This document shows, piece by piece, positions 1 through 8,425 of a stretch of DNA of 64,000 nucleotides. A program made the translations under genes and the position numbers. This DNA comes from JADKAV01 sp037046735 (GTDB taxonomy: Bacteria; Actinomycetota; Actinomycetes; S36-B12; UBA10799). The notes below the pieces were generated by a model that was given only the letters and a program-made list of their open reading frames with translations, had not been told where the DNA came from and made no database searches. Within the stretch, counting starts at the first letter, position 1. Every line of letters starts with the position of its first letter. The stretch is taken from positions 62,001 to 126,000 of the forward strand of contig JBAOHC010000021.1 in assembly GCA_037046735.1 (NCBI GenBank). Reading direction: 5' to 3'.

Positions 1-134
1 AAGGGCTCGGGGGCCAGGCCGGTGAGCCACACCACCTCGCCCTCCCGCCGGTAGCAGGGGTCACCGTTGCCGCGGCTCAGGGGGCCGAGAATGGTCGGCA
101 CTCCCCACGGGCCCGGGTAGGCTGCGTCGATCAC
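1..134 (-). CDS. DNA-3-methyladenine glycosylase-like protein, N-terminal fragment
   Basis: The reading frame starts at GTG (134-132) and runs off the window edge, so only about 44 residues are visible. The segment with LGPLSRGNGDP followed by a CYRREGEVVWLTG stretch resembles the N-terminus of actinobacterial AlkA-like DNA-3-methyladenine glycosylase 2 family proteins, which begin with a 'LxPLRRGxGDPT' motif. These enzymes remove alkylated bases in base-excision repair. The start overlaps the stop of the upstream lipoprotein gene by 4 nt (GTGA), so the two are probably co-translated. The family call rests on one short motif; the catalytic helix-hairpin-helix part is outside the window. Confidence 0.5.
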   Translation of the reverse strand, partial: MIDAAYPGPWGVPTILGPLSRGNGDPCYRREGEVVWLTGLAPEP

Positions 135-823
135 AGTCCGCACAGCCGGGCGTAGAGACGGTACAACTGGCCCCGCAGTCGCTGGTCAACACCGGCCACA
201 TAGTCCTGGGTGCGCCCGTCAGGCAGCGTCACGGGGATGGGGAAGTAGGTGCCCTGCTTGTCCTCGGCCAGGGCGTGCGCGTCACAGCGATTGGGGGTGA
301 GCCGGACGCTGTCGGTCGTCTGGGCCCGCGGGATGAACAAGGTGGTGCTGCGCATGGGCCCGACAGTCAGGTCGGTCGTGAAACCCAGCACGTCCCCGGT
401 CAGTCCCGTGATCCGGAACTCGCCCGTGCGCTCGACGTCCTGCCGGAAACACGCGTTGTCCCGGTAGGTGGCCAGCTGGCCGAGCGTGTCCGTGGCCGGC
501 AGCGTGAGGCGGCGGTCGTCGATGGTGAGGATCACCTCGTCGGTGGCCTCGCCGCTGCACAGGGGCGGCGGCAGGGCGACCTTGAGATCCACCGCCGTTC
601 CCGGCGGGATGTCGACGGGCTCGTCCCACACGGGGTAGGCCGATAGTTGCGTGGAGACCAGTTGCGCCTCCTGCACCGTGAGCGCCTTGGTGCCGTTGTT
701 CTGCACCTGCATCTCGATCTTGTTCACGGGGGTGTCGCTGCGGGTCTGGTACAGACTCACAGCCACGTCCGGTGGGCGTGCGCAGCCGGCCAGCAGCAGG
801 ACGAGCAGGGCAACCTTGCGCAC
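131..823 (-). CDS. Putative lipoprotein, function unknown
   Basis: Starting from GTG at 823, the protein of about 230 residues opens with VRKVALLVLLLAGC, a short signal peptide ending in a lipobox (LLAGC), so it is probably exported and lipid-anchored. The mature part is rich in beta-forming residues and has two further conserved-looking cysteines, but I do not recognise a family. A longer in-frame start at 877 exists but would place a non-hydrophobic Cys-rich stretch before the signal peptide and cross the divergent promoter. A TACAGT hexamer 6 nt before GTG supports the 823 start as a leaderless gene. It is followed by the glycosylase gene with a 4-nt overlap. Confidence 0.65.
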   Translation of the reverse strand: MRKVALLVLLLAGCARPPDVAVSLYQTRSDTPVNKIEMQVQNNGTKALTVQEAQLVSTQLSAYPVWDEPVDIPPGTAVDLKVALPPPLCSGEATDEVILTIDDRRLTLPATDTLGQLATYRDNACFRQDVERTGEFRITGLTGDVLGFTTDLTVGPMRSTTLFIPRAQTTDSVRLTPNRCDAHALAEDKQGTYFPIPVTLPDGRTQDYVAGVDQRLRGQLYRLYARLCGL

Positions 824-829
824 GCCCGC

Positions 830-846
830 ACTGTACGGCTTACGGT
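830..846. promoter_or_regulatory. Compact divergent promoter pair (two -10 boxes)
   Basis: The minus strand has TACAGT (835-830) exactly 6 nt before the GTG at 823; the plus strand has TACGGT (841-846) exactly 6 nt before the ATG at 853. The whole intergenic space is 29 nt, so both genes are probably transcribed leaderless from back-to-back promoters. Confidence 0.5.
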
Positions 847-852
847 GGGGGC

Positions 853-1239
853 ATGAGCAAGGGTCCTTCAGCCACACTGTCCGTTACGTTCGATGAGGCT
901 GTCGCCTCGGTGCGATCCGCGCTTGCCGACGAGGGGTTCGGTGTGCTCACCGAAATCGACTTCCAGGCCACGATGAAGAACAAACTCGGGCAGGAGTATC
1001 CGCCGACCCTCATCCTCGGCGCGTGCAACCCGGGCTTCGCTCACCAGGCGATGACAATCGCACCCGAGGTGGCCACGTTGTTGCCGTGCAACGTTGTGGT
1101 CCGGGAGGTCGCCGATGGCGTGACGGTGGAGACGGTTGACCCGGCCATGCTGGTCGAGGTGACTGCGTCGCCCGCTCTCGAACCGCTGGCCGACGAACTG
1201 CGGGCGAAGCTCGACCGGGTGTTCGCAGCGCTCAGTTGA
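853..1239 (+). CDS. DUF302 domain-containing protein
   Basis: A 128-residue protein starting MSKGPSATLSV at ATG 853. It fits the DUF302 family (COG3439): a small alpha/beta domain with the typical 'FDEAVASVRSALADEGFGVL' opening, the 'ILGACNP' segment with its conserved cysteine near residue 58, and a 'LLPCNVVVRE' strand with a second conserved cysteine. The biochemical role of the family is unknown; some members lie near thiol or metal-stress genes. An upstream in-frame start would extend through the divergent promoter and is less likely. The 3' end overlaps the convergent esterase gene by 8 nt. Confidence 0.85.
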   Translation: MSKGPSATLSVTFDEAVASVRSALADEGFGVLTEIDFQATMKNKLGQEYPPTLILGACNPGFAHQAMTIAPEVATLLPCNVVVREVADGVTVETVDPAMLVEVTASPALEPLADELRAKLDRVFAALS

Positions 1240-2065
1240 GTTCGGGGAGGACCCCGTCGAACGCCCAGCGGTAGGCCTGCGGAAAACGCCCTGACCATGC
1301 GCGCTCGTCGTGGCCGCCCCGACACAACCGCGTCAGGATCTCGGCGCGGCCCTCGAGCAGCAGCCGCAGTTCAGCCAAGTGATCCGTCAGATCGGCCGGT
1401 CCGCAGAACTCCAACCGCTCGCGGTCGCCCATGTCCAGGTAGATGCGCTGATCTGGCCTGACGCCCTTCGCGACCAGGTCCCGTACCTCGAACCCGCGCA
1501 TCGGGAAGTCCATCATGACCGGCGAGAACGCCAGGCATTTGCTCACCAGCTCCGGGTACTGCGAGGCCACGTAGAGCGACATGTAGCCACCCATCGAGGA
1601 GCCGGCGACAGCCACGCTGTCTCGATCGGTGGCTGCCCGGTAGGTCCGCTCGATGTACCCCTTGACCTCGCCCATGAGAAACGCAGCCGTCTGCTCTCCG
1701 TAGCCCTGGACGCTTCGAAGTCGGCGGGTGTCGGGCGCCTTGCGATAGTCCCACTGCCCCACGCTGTACATCGCGAACCGCTCGAAGCGGGTCTGCGGGG
1801 CGTCGATCGCCGCCACGATGGCCGGCTCGTGACCCTGCGCGTAGAGGTCCTCCATCGCCTCGTCGATCCGCCACTCCTTGTGGTAGGTCGCCGTGGTCCG
1901 GTCGAACAGGTTGTGGGCGTCGAACATGTAGATCACCCGGTAGGCCCGATCCGACCACTCGTAGTCGGCGGGCAGATAGGTCCGCACGGTCAGCCGCCGA
2001 TCCCGAAACAGCATGGCCGTGACGTCCACCCTGCCGGCGATGGATGAACGAGTCACGCGAGCCAT
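1232..2065 (-). CDS. Putative esterase (alpha/beta hydrolase, esterase D family)
   Basis: The 277-residue protein belongs to the PF00756 esterase family (enterochelin esterase/antigen-85 type fold). It has the nucleophile elbow GSSMGG at 155-160 with Ser157, the DMGDRE segment near 211 where the acidic residue usually lies, and His252 in RGGHDERAW. There is no signal peptide, so it is probably cytoplasmic and hydrolyses a carboxylic ester; the substrate cannot be read from the sequence. A TAGGTT hexamer lies 6 nt before the ATG, suggesting a leaderless transcript. It stands alone, convergent with the DUF302 gene. Confidence 0.85.
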   Translation of the reverse strand: MARVTRSSIAGRVDVTAMLFRDRRLTVRTYLPADYEWSDRAYRVIYMFDAHNLFDRTTATYHKEWRIDEAMEDLYAQGHEPAIVAAIDAPQTRFERFAMYSVGQWDYRKAPDTRRLRSVQGYGEQTAAFLMGEVKGYIERTYRAATDRDSVAVAGSSMGGYMSLYVASQYPELVSKCLAFSPVMMDFPMRGFEVRDLVAKGVRPDQRIYLDMGDRERLEFCGPADLTDHLAELRLLLEGRAEILTRLCRGGHDERAWSGRFPQAYRWAFDGVLPELN

Positions 2066-2071
2066 GACGCC

Positions 2072-2077
2072 AACCTA
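2072..2077 (-). promoter_or_regulatory. Candidate -10 box (TAGGTT) of the esterase gene
   Basis: TAGGTT on the minus strand, separated by 6 nt from the ATG at 2065, with no Shine-Dalgarno between them. Same geometry as many starts in this window. Confidence 0.4.
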
Positions 2078-2155
2078 GGCGCGGCGCCGTGGCCCAATGA
2101 TGGTCGCCCCCGCAGTGAGCAGGTCTGAGACGCCTGCGTCGGGAAAGATGGCCGC

Positions 2156-2503
2156 GTGGACATCAAGCACACCATCATCGTGTTCGACGCAGCGGACATC
2201 GAAGCCGAGAGCGCGTTTTGGGCAGCCCTGACCGGCGGGCGGGTGGAGAAGACCGAGGACTGGCACAGCATCCGGGTCGCCGATCAGCCATTCATGGCTG
2301 TGCAACTCGCTCCCGACCACCAGCCGCCGCAGTGGCCGGACGGCTCGCCCCAGCAGATGCACGTCGACCTGCGGATCGACGACATCGCGGCGGGCGAAGC
2401 AGAAGTCCTCGCACTGGGTGCTCGTCCCTTGCGGGCTGTCGACCACGAGGGGTTCCGGGTCTACGCCGACCCGGCCGGGCACCCCTTCTGCCTGTGCTGG
2501 TGA
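2156..2503 (+). CDS. VOC (glyoxalase/bleomycin-resistance) family protein
   Basis: A 115-residue single-domain VOC protein starting at GTG 2156 (GGGAAAG precedes it). It shows the beta-alpha-beta-beta-beta pattern of the DUF4241/glyoxalase-like 'PF18029' type: IKHTIIVFDA, then AxFWAALTGG, a QMHVDLRIDD strand and a terminal DPAGHPFCLCW. Members are presumed metal-dependent enzymes or binding proteins of unknown substrate. The ending 'GHPFCL' is the usual family signature. It converges on the small membrane protein gene with a 4-nt gap. Confidence 0.85.
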   Translation: MDIKHTIIVFDAADIEAESAFWAALTGGRVEKTEDWHSIRVADQPFMAVQLAPDHQPPQWPDGSPQQMHVDLRIDDIAAGEAEVLALGARPLRAVDHEGFRVYADPAGHPFCLCW

Positions 2504-2507
2504 CGGC

Positions 2508-2933
2508 CTAGAGCAAGACCGCTAACAGGATCAGACCCACGATCAGCCACCACCACCTGCGCAGTCGCGGCGGCGGCGGGTCGTGACCGTCGTCGGCAGC
2601 TAGGAGTGGCCCCAGCGCCCTCTGGTAGGCCGCGAGCCCGCTACTCAGGCACTCGCCGGCCAGCGGACCATCACCGGCATCCATCGCGGACAGACCCGCA
2701 CGGAAGTCACCACCGGCCCGCGCGCACATCGCCGACAGCCCGCCCCGGTCGAAGTCGGAGTAGGTCACCTCACTGATGGCCACTTCGAGGCGCACGATCA
2801 GTGGGCGCACTGCAGAGGCGTCGACATTCGTGTTGACGTAGGGCAGCAACTCCCGCATGGCGGACTTACCCGCCAGCAGAAGGTCCGCATTGGTCGCTAG
2901 CCACTGATCACGGTGCGTGTTGTCGATCTGCAT
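2508..2933 (-). CDS. Hypothetical C-tail-anchored membrane protein
   Basis: A 141-residue protein with a soluble, mainly helical N-terminal part (1-120) and one C-terminal hydrophobic helix (WWWLIVGLILLAVLL) that ends at the stop codon. A proline-rich stretch (DPPPPRLRR) precedes the helix. This layout suggests a tail-anchored protein with the N-domain in the cytoplasm. No family is recognised. It is not part of an evident operon; the next gene upstream on the same strand is the delta-60 protein 31 nt away. Confidence 0.65.
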   Translation of the reverse strand: MQIDNTHRDQWLATNADLLLAGKSAMRELLPYVNTNVDASAVRPLIVRLEVAISEVTYSDFDRGGLSAMCARAGGDFRAGLSAMDAGDGPLAGECLSSGLAAYQRALGPLLAADDGHDPPPPRLRRWWWLIVGLILLAVLL

Positions 2934-2964
2934 GAAGCAGTCGTAACAGCACCCTGCGACAAAC

Positions 2965-4969
2965 TCAGCCGACCGCTTTGGTGTGGTACCGCTTCACCTT
3001 CGTGTAGCCGGTGAAGCCGGGCTTGGCCGACGCGTGAACCCGAACCATCACCCGGGTCGGGACCTCACCGGAGAGCCAGACGTACAGACGGCCATCGCGT
3101 TTGATGACGCGCGTCGTGACCCTGGACTCACCCATGACACGCGGCCGCAGGCCGGTGCCGCGCACCGAGACCTTCGCCACCTGTCCGGCGTTGGTCCGCA
3201 CCGGAAGTTGCATGAGCATCGTGCGCCCCGACGGCCACAACGCCTTCGGGAGGTGCAGCGGTCGCCAGCGGCCGTTGTTTGACGACCGGGCCAGGGGTCG
3301 GCGTCGGCGTGGGACTGGGCCCGGGATCCGGCGTCGTGCTCACGAGCGTGGCGCTGGAGCTGGAGCCTAGGCAGCCGGGACCCGCCGGCGTGAAGGTCAC
3401 CACAATGCGGCTCGTGCCTGCCGGGATTGGCAGCTCGCCGGCTGCCGTGCCTCCCGTCACCGGGGCGACGACGCGATGGGTCGCGGTCTCGAAGAGCGCC
3501 GAACCCGTCTGGCAGGAGGCCGGTGAGGTGACCTTCGCCTGCACCGTCCACGTGCCTGCACTGCCTTTGGTGGGTCCTGCGTAGGCCACTGAGCTGGTCG
3601 GGAAACGGACCAGCGCGAACGTCGGGCGAGACGCCGGAGACGTCATGGCCGTGCCGACCGCCACATTTGAACCGTCGGGCTCGGTCAACAGGTCGACGAC
3701 GCCGTCGAAGCCCTGGTTCGATGCCCCGTCTGCCACCTGCGCGCCGACGGTCGTCGTCAGGATGCCGCCAGTGCCGAACGCCGGATCGAGTTGACCGTCC
3801 GCGGCGTACCGGACCAAGACCCAGTCGACCGGGCCCAGCAGACTCTGACTGACGAAACCGGCACCCAGCAGCCCTCCGTCGGCTTCGACCTCGAGCGTGC
3901 GCAAGACCGACTGATGCCAGGTCGGCACGCGGGTGATCGCGGAGCCGTTGGTCGCGAAGGACGTGTCCACCCTCAGACTCGGGTTCAGCCGGGTCACCAC
4001 CATGCCCACCTCTTCGGTCACGAGGTCCGCGGTGACCCCGGCGATGACCACCTTGCCGTCGGGCAGCAGCTCGCCGCCGTAGGCCACGTTGAACCGGCCA
4101 TCGATGTCGACGATCGTCTTGGACTCCTGATGCACCGCGCCGTCACGGGTGAACTTGGCGACCGCGAAGTTCGCCGTCAGTGAGGAACCGTCGCCGTCCG
4201 AGCCGACCACGACGATCTCACCGCCTTTGCCCACGAAGACATCGAGCGGGATGTTGTTCGCCGCCGTCCCCGCGAAGCGAGTGGTGATCGTGCCCTGATC
4301 CCCGAAGGACGTGTCGAGGGAGCCGTTGGAGGTGAAAGCGGCCAGGCCGAACATCTTGCCGGGCGGGTCCTGGGCCTTCACCGGGCCAGTGGCGATGATG
4401 TCGGAGCCATTCAGCGCAAGCGCGGTGATGCGGTCGTTGCGCATCACCTCGACCAGCACCACGCCCGTCTGCTGTCCCTGACCCACGAACGAGGCACCGA
4501 AGGCGGGATCGGGCACACCCTGCGGCGTGTAGCCGACCAAGGCGAAGACCGGGTTGTTGCCGGTTCCGATCTGGGGGTACTCGGCATCGCGATACCAGTA
4601 GGCGTAGCCACCGGCCACGATCGTGCCGTTGGGCAGCACTCGAACGTCCGCGGCCTCAGAGTCCATCCCGTCGAGACCGACCTTGGTGGTCACGGTGCCG
4701 CTGCCATCAGTGCCGAAGGTGGTGTCCGGGCTGCCGTCGGCATTGAACCGAGCGAGGGCGAACACCTCCTGCTTCTTGAGACTGGCGTACCCGGCGACGA
4801 CGAGTTTGCCGTCGGCCTGCCGGTCCACGGCCGACGCCCAGGCCGGGATGGCGCCGGGGAAGGTTGCGAAGGAGGGCTGAGGCCCGGGCGGCGGCTCGGC
4901 AGAAATCGGGGCGGTGACCAGCCCGGCGAGAACGGCAAGGACGGTGACGATGGCATAGCGGAGGCGCAT
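2965..4969 (-). CDS. Exported delta-60 repeat protein, interrupted by a one-base frameshift
   Basis: The start is ATG 4969 (AGGGG upstream), giving the signal peptide MRLRYAIVTVLAVLAGLVTA. The body has about six delta-60 (DUF5122, PF17164) repeats of the 'LPDGKxVxAGxx...FALxRFxxDGxxDxxFGxxG' type, predicting a beta-propeller secreted protein, then an Ig-like region and a Pro/Thr linker (PSPTPTPTPG). Near 3275-3282 the frame breaks. The second frame (to 2965) continues as a plausible C-terminal domain with RWRPLHLPKALW then VSVRGTGLRPR, while the uninterrupted frame degenerates into Ala/Arg-rich sequence. Removing one A of the AAA run restores a protein of about 667 residues. This may be a sequence error or a recent mutation; no slippery heptamer is present. 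Confidence 0.75.
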
Positions 4970-5112
4970 GATGAACCCCTCCGATCCAATGTTCGGCAGG
5001 TCGGCGGTGCTACCTGAGGACGCGGGATTGAAAACCGCAGAACGTGGCGCCCGGCGCTGGGTGGGCGTGGATTGTAGGCCCCAAGGGTCGCAGATCACGT
5101 CGACGGAATCGG

Positions 5113-5191
<79 letters not shown>

Positions 5192-5238
5192 ATGCAAATC
5201 TGCAGGAGAAGAGTCAGCATGCCGCCTGATCCGTGAGT

Positions 5239-5505
5239 CTACTGGAGGCTGTTCCCTGCCCCACGCCCTCGGTGGGCCTTCTTAGAGGTCAGCATGCACC
5301 ACGAGACTTCCAGTGCGGAGGCCCGCAGCGACCTCTCTGCCCACCGATCTGACCGACCAACGCTCGCACGCTCGATCAGATCCCGGACCAGGCCGAGTTC
5401 AAATACGGGCCACACCAATTCCCATACATCCGACGCCTTCATGGACCACGTAGCGGCTGATGTGGACCGGAAGTGCCGGGTGATGACTTCAGGATCAATG
5501 CTCAT
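5239..5505 (-). CDS. Small hypothetical protein downstream of acpS
   Basis: An 88-residue frame starting MSIDPEVITRHFRS lies on the same strand 28 nt after the acpS stop. The N-terminal 60 residues contain amphipathic helices (WELVWPVFELGLVRDLIERA); the end is basic. No family or convincing ribosome-binding site is seen, and the region is less GC-rich at third positions than its neighbours, so it could be non-coding or a decayed gene. Confidence 0.3.
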   Translation of the reverse strand: MSIDPEVITRHFRSTSAATWSMKASDVWELVWPVFELGLVRDLIERASVGRSDRWAERSLRASALEVSWCMLTSKKAHRGRGAGNSLQ

Positions 5506-5532
5506 GCATTCTCTGCGACATTGACGCGGGCT

Positions 5533-5856
5533 CTAAACTGCTACCACCACAGCGATCGCGTACTCCCCGTCGTGGCTCAGCGAGACGTCCAGCACGGCTC
5601 CCGTGGTGTGCAGCACGACACGCGGGCGGCCCTCACCCGTGACCTCGATGTCGGTGAGTGCCACATCCCGCAACTCCCAGCCAAGGGCCTTGATCACAGC
5701 CTCTTTGGCAGCCCACCGAGCGGCCAGCCGCTCCACGCTGCCAGCGCACGCGGCGAGTTCTTGCGGCGTGAAGACGCGCGCCAGGAAGTCCTGCCCCAGC
5801 TCCTCGACCTGCTGAGCCAGGCGCGGCACGTGGACGATGTCGGTGCCGACCCTCAC
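5533..5856 (-). CDS. acpS: Holo-[acyl-carrier-protein] synthase AcpS
   Basis: The start is GTG 5856, which overlaps the stop of the large upstream gene as GTGA. The 107-residue protein has the AcpS hallmarks: GTDIVHVPR at the N-terminus with the Mg-binding Asp5-Ile motif, FTPQEL, and WAAKEAVIKALG around residues 48-59 with the conserved Glu/Lys. AcpS moves the 4'-phosphopantetheine arm of CoA onto the serine of acyl carrier proteins. Its coupling to a protein that contains a carrier domain (LGGDS) suggests it primes that domain as well as, or instead of, the fatty-acid ACP. Confidence 0.93.
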   Translation of the reverse strand: MRVGTDIVHVPRLAQQVEELGQDFLARVFTPQELAACAGSVERLAARWAAKEAVIKALGWELRDVALTDIEVTGEGRPRVVLHTTGAVLDVSLSHDGEYAIAVVVAV

Positions 5857-8420
5857 CGCATCAGCCCCACCCTGCGCAGCCCCCAGTACCCGGCCACTCC
5901 AACGGCCAGGCTGACCGCCGTCGCCACCATCGGCCACTGATCGAAGGGCGGATACACCTGCCAGTGCGTCAGATAGATGACCAGCGAGGCCGCGGCGATT
6001 GCAGCCAGCGCGTTCGCGATGGCCCTCGGCATCCGCATCGTCGGGACCCACAACAGCAGCACCAGCCCTAGACCGACCACAATGTCGCGGGTGGGGTTCT
6101 CGAAGAACGGGACGACCAGGAACAGAACCAGCAGGGACGCAGACAGCCGCGCCAACCGACCATGGCCCAGCACCCCGAGTAGCCACCCCAGGGCGAACAC
6201 CCACAGCGAAGCGGCAACCGTGAACAGCGACGTTGGGACCGTCGCACCGGTGAACAACTCCCGCGCGATCAGAGTCGCGGCGAGCACGACGCCGGCGAAG
6301 GCCGCGGGCGCCCGCCGCTCCCAGGCAACCATCCGTCTGGGCACCGCGAGCAAAGCTGCCAGCAGCAGTGCGATCGCGAAGGCCTCCACGAACCAATAGC
6401 GCCAGGCGGGATCGAGTCCTTCCCGGTTGCTGAAGGTGACACCCACGACGCCCAGGCCGTATTCCTGGGAGGCCGTGACGACCAGTCCCAGCCACAGTGC
6501 CGCCGGCGCGAGGAAGCTCACCAATGCCCGCCCCATGCGTGCTCCCCGCTGCCCGGAGGGCAGCACGAACCGCGCGAAGTTGAATCCTGCGAGCGCGAGC
6601 AACAGGTGTGCCCCACCCCGTACGTCGATCAGAGTGGCGTGCGATGCCACCACGAGAAGGACAGCGACTGCCCGCAGCACAACGGACGTCTCCACAACCG
6701 ACCAGCGCGTGCGGCGCGGGGCAGCGGTCGCAGCCAACTCCTGGACGGTCAGCAGGTGCCAACCCCTCGGCAACTCGCCCACGATGCGCTCGAGGCGCAC
6801 CGACGCCGCCACATACGCCATCGAGTCGCCGCCGAGGGAGACGAAGGTGTCGTCATCGCTCACGGCGTCGCAGCGCAGTGTGGTGCGCAGGGCCTCCTTG
6901 ACGGCACCGGTCACCCCTTGATCGCCGCCCATTTGGACTTCGTGTCCACATCTGGTTGGGTTCGCCGCGGATGGCCCAATTCTCAACCAGCGACACGCTT
7001 TCGAAATCCGATTTGTCCTGGTATGCACCGCGTGGCGTTTCCACATCTGGTTGATCATGGTCGAACCCCAACCAGATGTGGACGCCAAGGGCTCGTAGTC
7101 ACGTAGCCGAACCCTGGCCAGCAGGGCCGCGCGGTCCACCTTGCCCGAGCTCAGACGCGGCAGACGCCGAACACGCAGGACCTCTACCGCGCACAACGGC
7201 AGCCCCGTGCGCTGCGCCACGTCAGCGGCAAGGTCTCCCGGCTCGCTCTGAACGACCACAACGAGGGTCTGATCTTTGACCAGCGCCACAGCGCCGGGCA
7301 CCAGACTCTCTACGTGGTCGAGGTCGATGCGCAGCCCGAAGAGTTTGGCCCGGTTGGCGGCGCGACCGGTGATGCGTAGCAGGCCATCCGCGGTGAATTC
7401 GCCGTGGTCGCCGGTCCGCACCTCGGTGATCTCCCGGCCGCGTGCGAGGTCAGCCGGGCCATGCGCGTAGCCCATCATCACGTTCGGCCCGGAGTAGACG
7501 ACCTCGCCGTCGTCAATGCGGAGCCCGCCGCCGGGGATGGCTACACCGACGCAGTCGGGATTCTCCAGCGCCAGGTGCGGCGGCAGGTAAGCCATCCGAG
7601 CGGTGGCTTCGGTCTGGCCGTACATGACGTAGAAATCCCAGGCCTGCCGCTGGGCCAGGCGGGCGTACTCCTGCACCCGCTCCGGAGCCATCCGGCCTCC
7701 AGCCTGCGTCACCCGGCGCAACGTTGGCAGCGTCTGGCGGCCATCGAAGCCCACCTCGTCCAACAGGTCGAAGGTGTGTGGGACGCCGGCCAGCGTGGTC
7801 ACCCCCGTTGTCCTCGCAAGGTCCCAGAAACAGTCGTCCACCACGCTTTTGTCGGTCATCACCACGGCAGCCCCCACCGCGAGGTGGCTGGTCAGCACGG
7901 ACAGCCCGTAACAGTAGGAGAGCGGCAGGCTTGTGATGGCGCAATCGTCGGCGGCCAGCTTCAGATACTCCCCGATCGCGGTGGCGTTGCTGACGATGGC
8001 GTTCGCGTCCAGGCGCACCAGTTTTGGCGATCCCGTGGAGCCCGACGTACTGAGCAACATCGACAGCTCCGGGTGGATGGCGGTGATCCGACCAGAGCGG
8101 CGCAGTTCGCCGTCGCGCACCACACACTCCGGCTGGTACTCCCGCAGAATCTCGGCACCACGTTCGTCAAACATCAGCAGGGCGTGACCGCCACCTAGGG
8201 CTGCCAGCATCCAAGCGATGGTGTCGGCATTTCGGCCCTGTGCGACTGCGACCACCGTCGGGCGGGGTCCCAGCTCGTCGACCCGCTCCTGCACCTTCCC
8301 GGCCAGGTCCCGGTAGGTGATCCAGGCGCCGTCGAAGAGCGCCGGCCGGTCCCCGAAAGCACGTAGCCGCTGTGGCGTCGCGAACTCCACATGAGTCGGC
8401 GCGAGGCGTACGGCTGTCAC
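5853..8420 (-). CDS. Adenylation-carrier-acyltransferase fusion (NRPS-like, membrane bound)
   Basis: An 855-residue multidomain protein. Residues 1-435 are an AMP-binding (ANL) ligase: P-loop STSGSTGSPK 124-133, YGQTE 267-271, TGD 336-338, and C-terminal lysine in SSGKVDR (K427). Residues 500-565 are a carrier domain with LGGDS (Ser533). Residues 577-855 form about nine membrane helices of an acyltransferase-3-like domain (VASH with His594, then RGG 601). It would activate a carboxylic acid, load it on its own carrier, and transfer it to an acceptor at the membrane. The product is unknown. Residues about 447-493 are encoded by a repeat element. The GTG at 8420 lies 7 nt after TACCCT inside an iron-box-like palindrome. 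acpS follows with a 4-nt overlap. A separate start at ATG 6932 for the carrier part is possible but has no Shine-Dalgarno. Confidence 0.8.
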   Translation of the reverse strand: MTAVRLAPTHVEFATPQRLRAFGDRPALFDGAWITYRDLAGKVQERVDELGPRPTVVAVAQGRNADTIAWMLAALGGGHALLMFDERGAEILREYQPECVVRDGELRRSGRITAIHPELSMLLSTSGSTGSPKLVRLDANAIVSNATAIGEYLKLAADDCAITSLPLSYCYGLSVLTSHLAVGAAVVMTDKSVVDDCFWDLARTTGVTTLAGVPHTFDLLDEVGFDGRQTLPTLRRVTQAGGRMAPERVQEYARLAQRQAWDFYVMYGQTEATARMAYLPPHLALENPDCVGVAIPGGGLRIDDGEVVYSGPNVMMGYAHGPADLARGREITEVRTGDHGEFTADGLLRITGRAANRAKLFGLRIDLDHVESLVPGAVALVKDQTLVVVVQSEPGDLAADVAQRTGLPLCAVEVLRVRRLPRLSSGKVDRAALLARVRLRDYEPLASTSGWGSTMINQMWKRHAVHTRTNRISKACRWLRIGPSAANPTRCGHEVQMGGDQGVTGAVKEALRTTLRCDAVSDDDTFVSLGGDSMAYVAASVRLERIVGELPRGWHLLTVQELAATAAPRRTRWSVVETSVVLRAVAVLLVVASHATLIDVRGGAHLLLALAGFNFARFVLPSGQRGARMGRALVSFLAPAALWLGLVVTASQEYGLGVVGVTFSNREGLDPAWRYWFVEAFAIALLLAALLAVPRRMVAWERRAPAAFAGVVLAATLIARELFTGATVPTSLFTVAASLWVFALGWLLGVLGHGRLARLSASLLVLFLVVPFFENPTRDIVVGLGLVLLLWVPTMRMPRAIANALAAIAAASLVIYLTHWQVYPPFDQWPMVATAVSLAVGVAGYWGLRRVGLMR
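6941..7084. repeat. Double-hairpin repeat element, copy A (inside a coding region)
   Basis: The copy carries CCACATCTGGTTG at 6946-6958 with a partial partner CAACCAG at 6984-6990, then a perfect 13-bp stem CCACATCTGGTTG (7041-7053) / CAACCAGATGTGG (7069-7081) with a 15-nt loop. The same layout, with near-identical arms and the shared block CAACCAGCGACRCGC, recurs inverted at 51045-51185. Here it is read through in frame between the adenylation and carrier domains of the fusion protein. Confidence 0.8.
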
Positions 8421-8425
8421 GCAAC

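Noticed and set aside
3270..3290. Programmed ribosomal frameshift in the delta-60 gene
   Set aside because: Only an AAA triplet is present; there is no slippery heptamer or downstream pseudoknot that I can see.
5294..5524. Plus-strand frame over the small gene after acpS
   Set aside because: It has no ribosome-binding site and overlaps a slightly better candidate on the minus strand.
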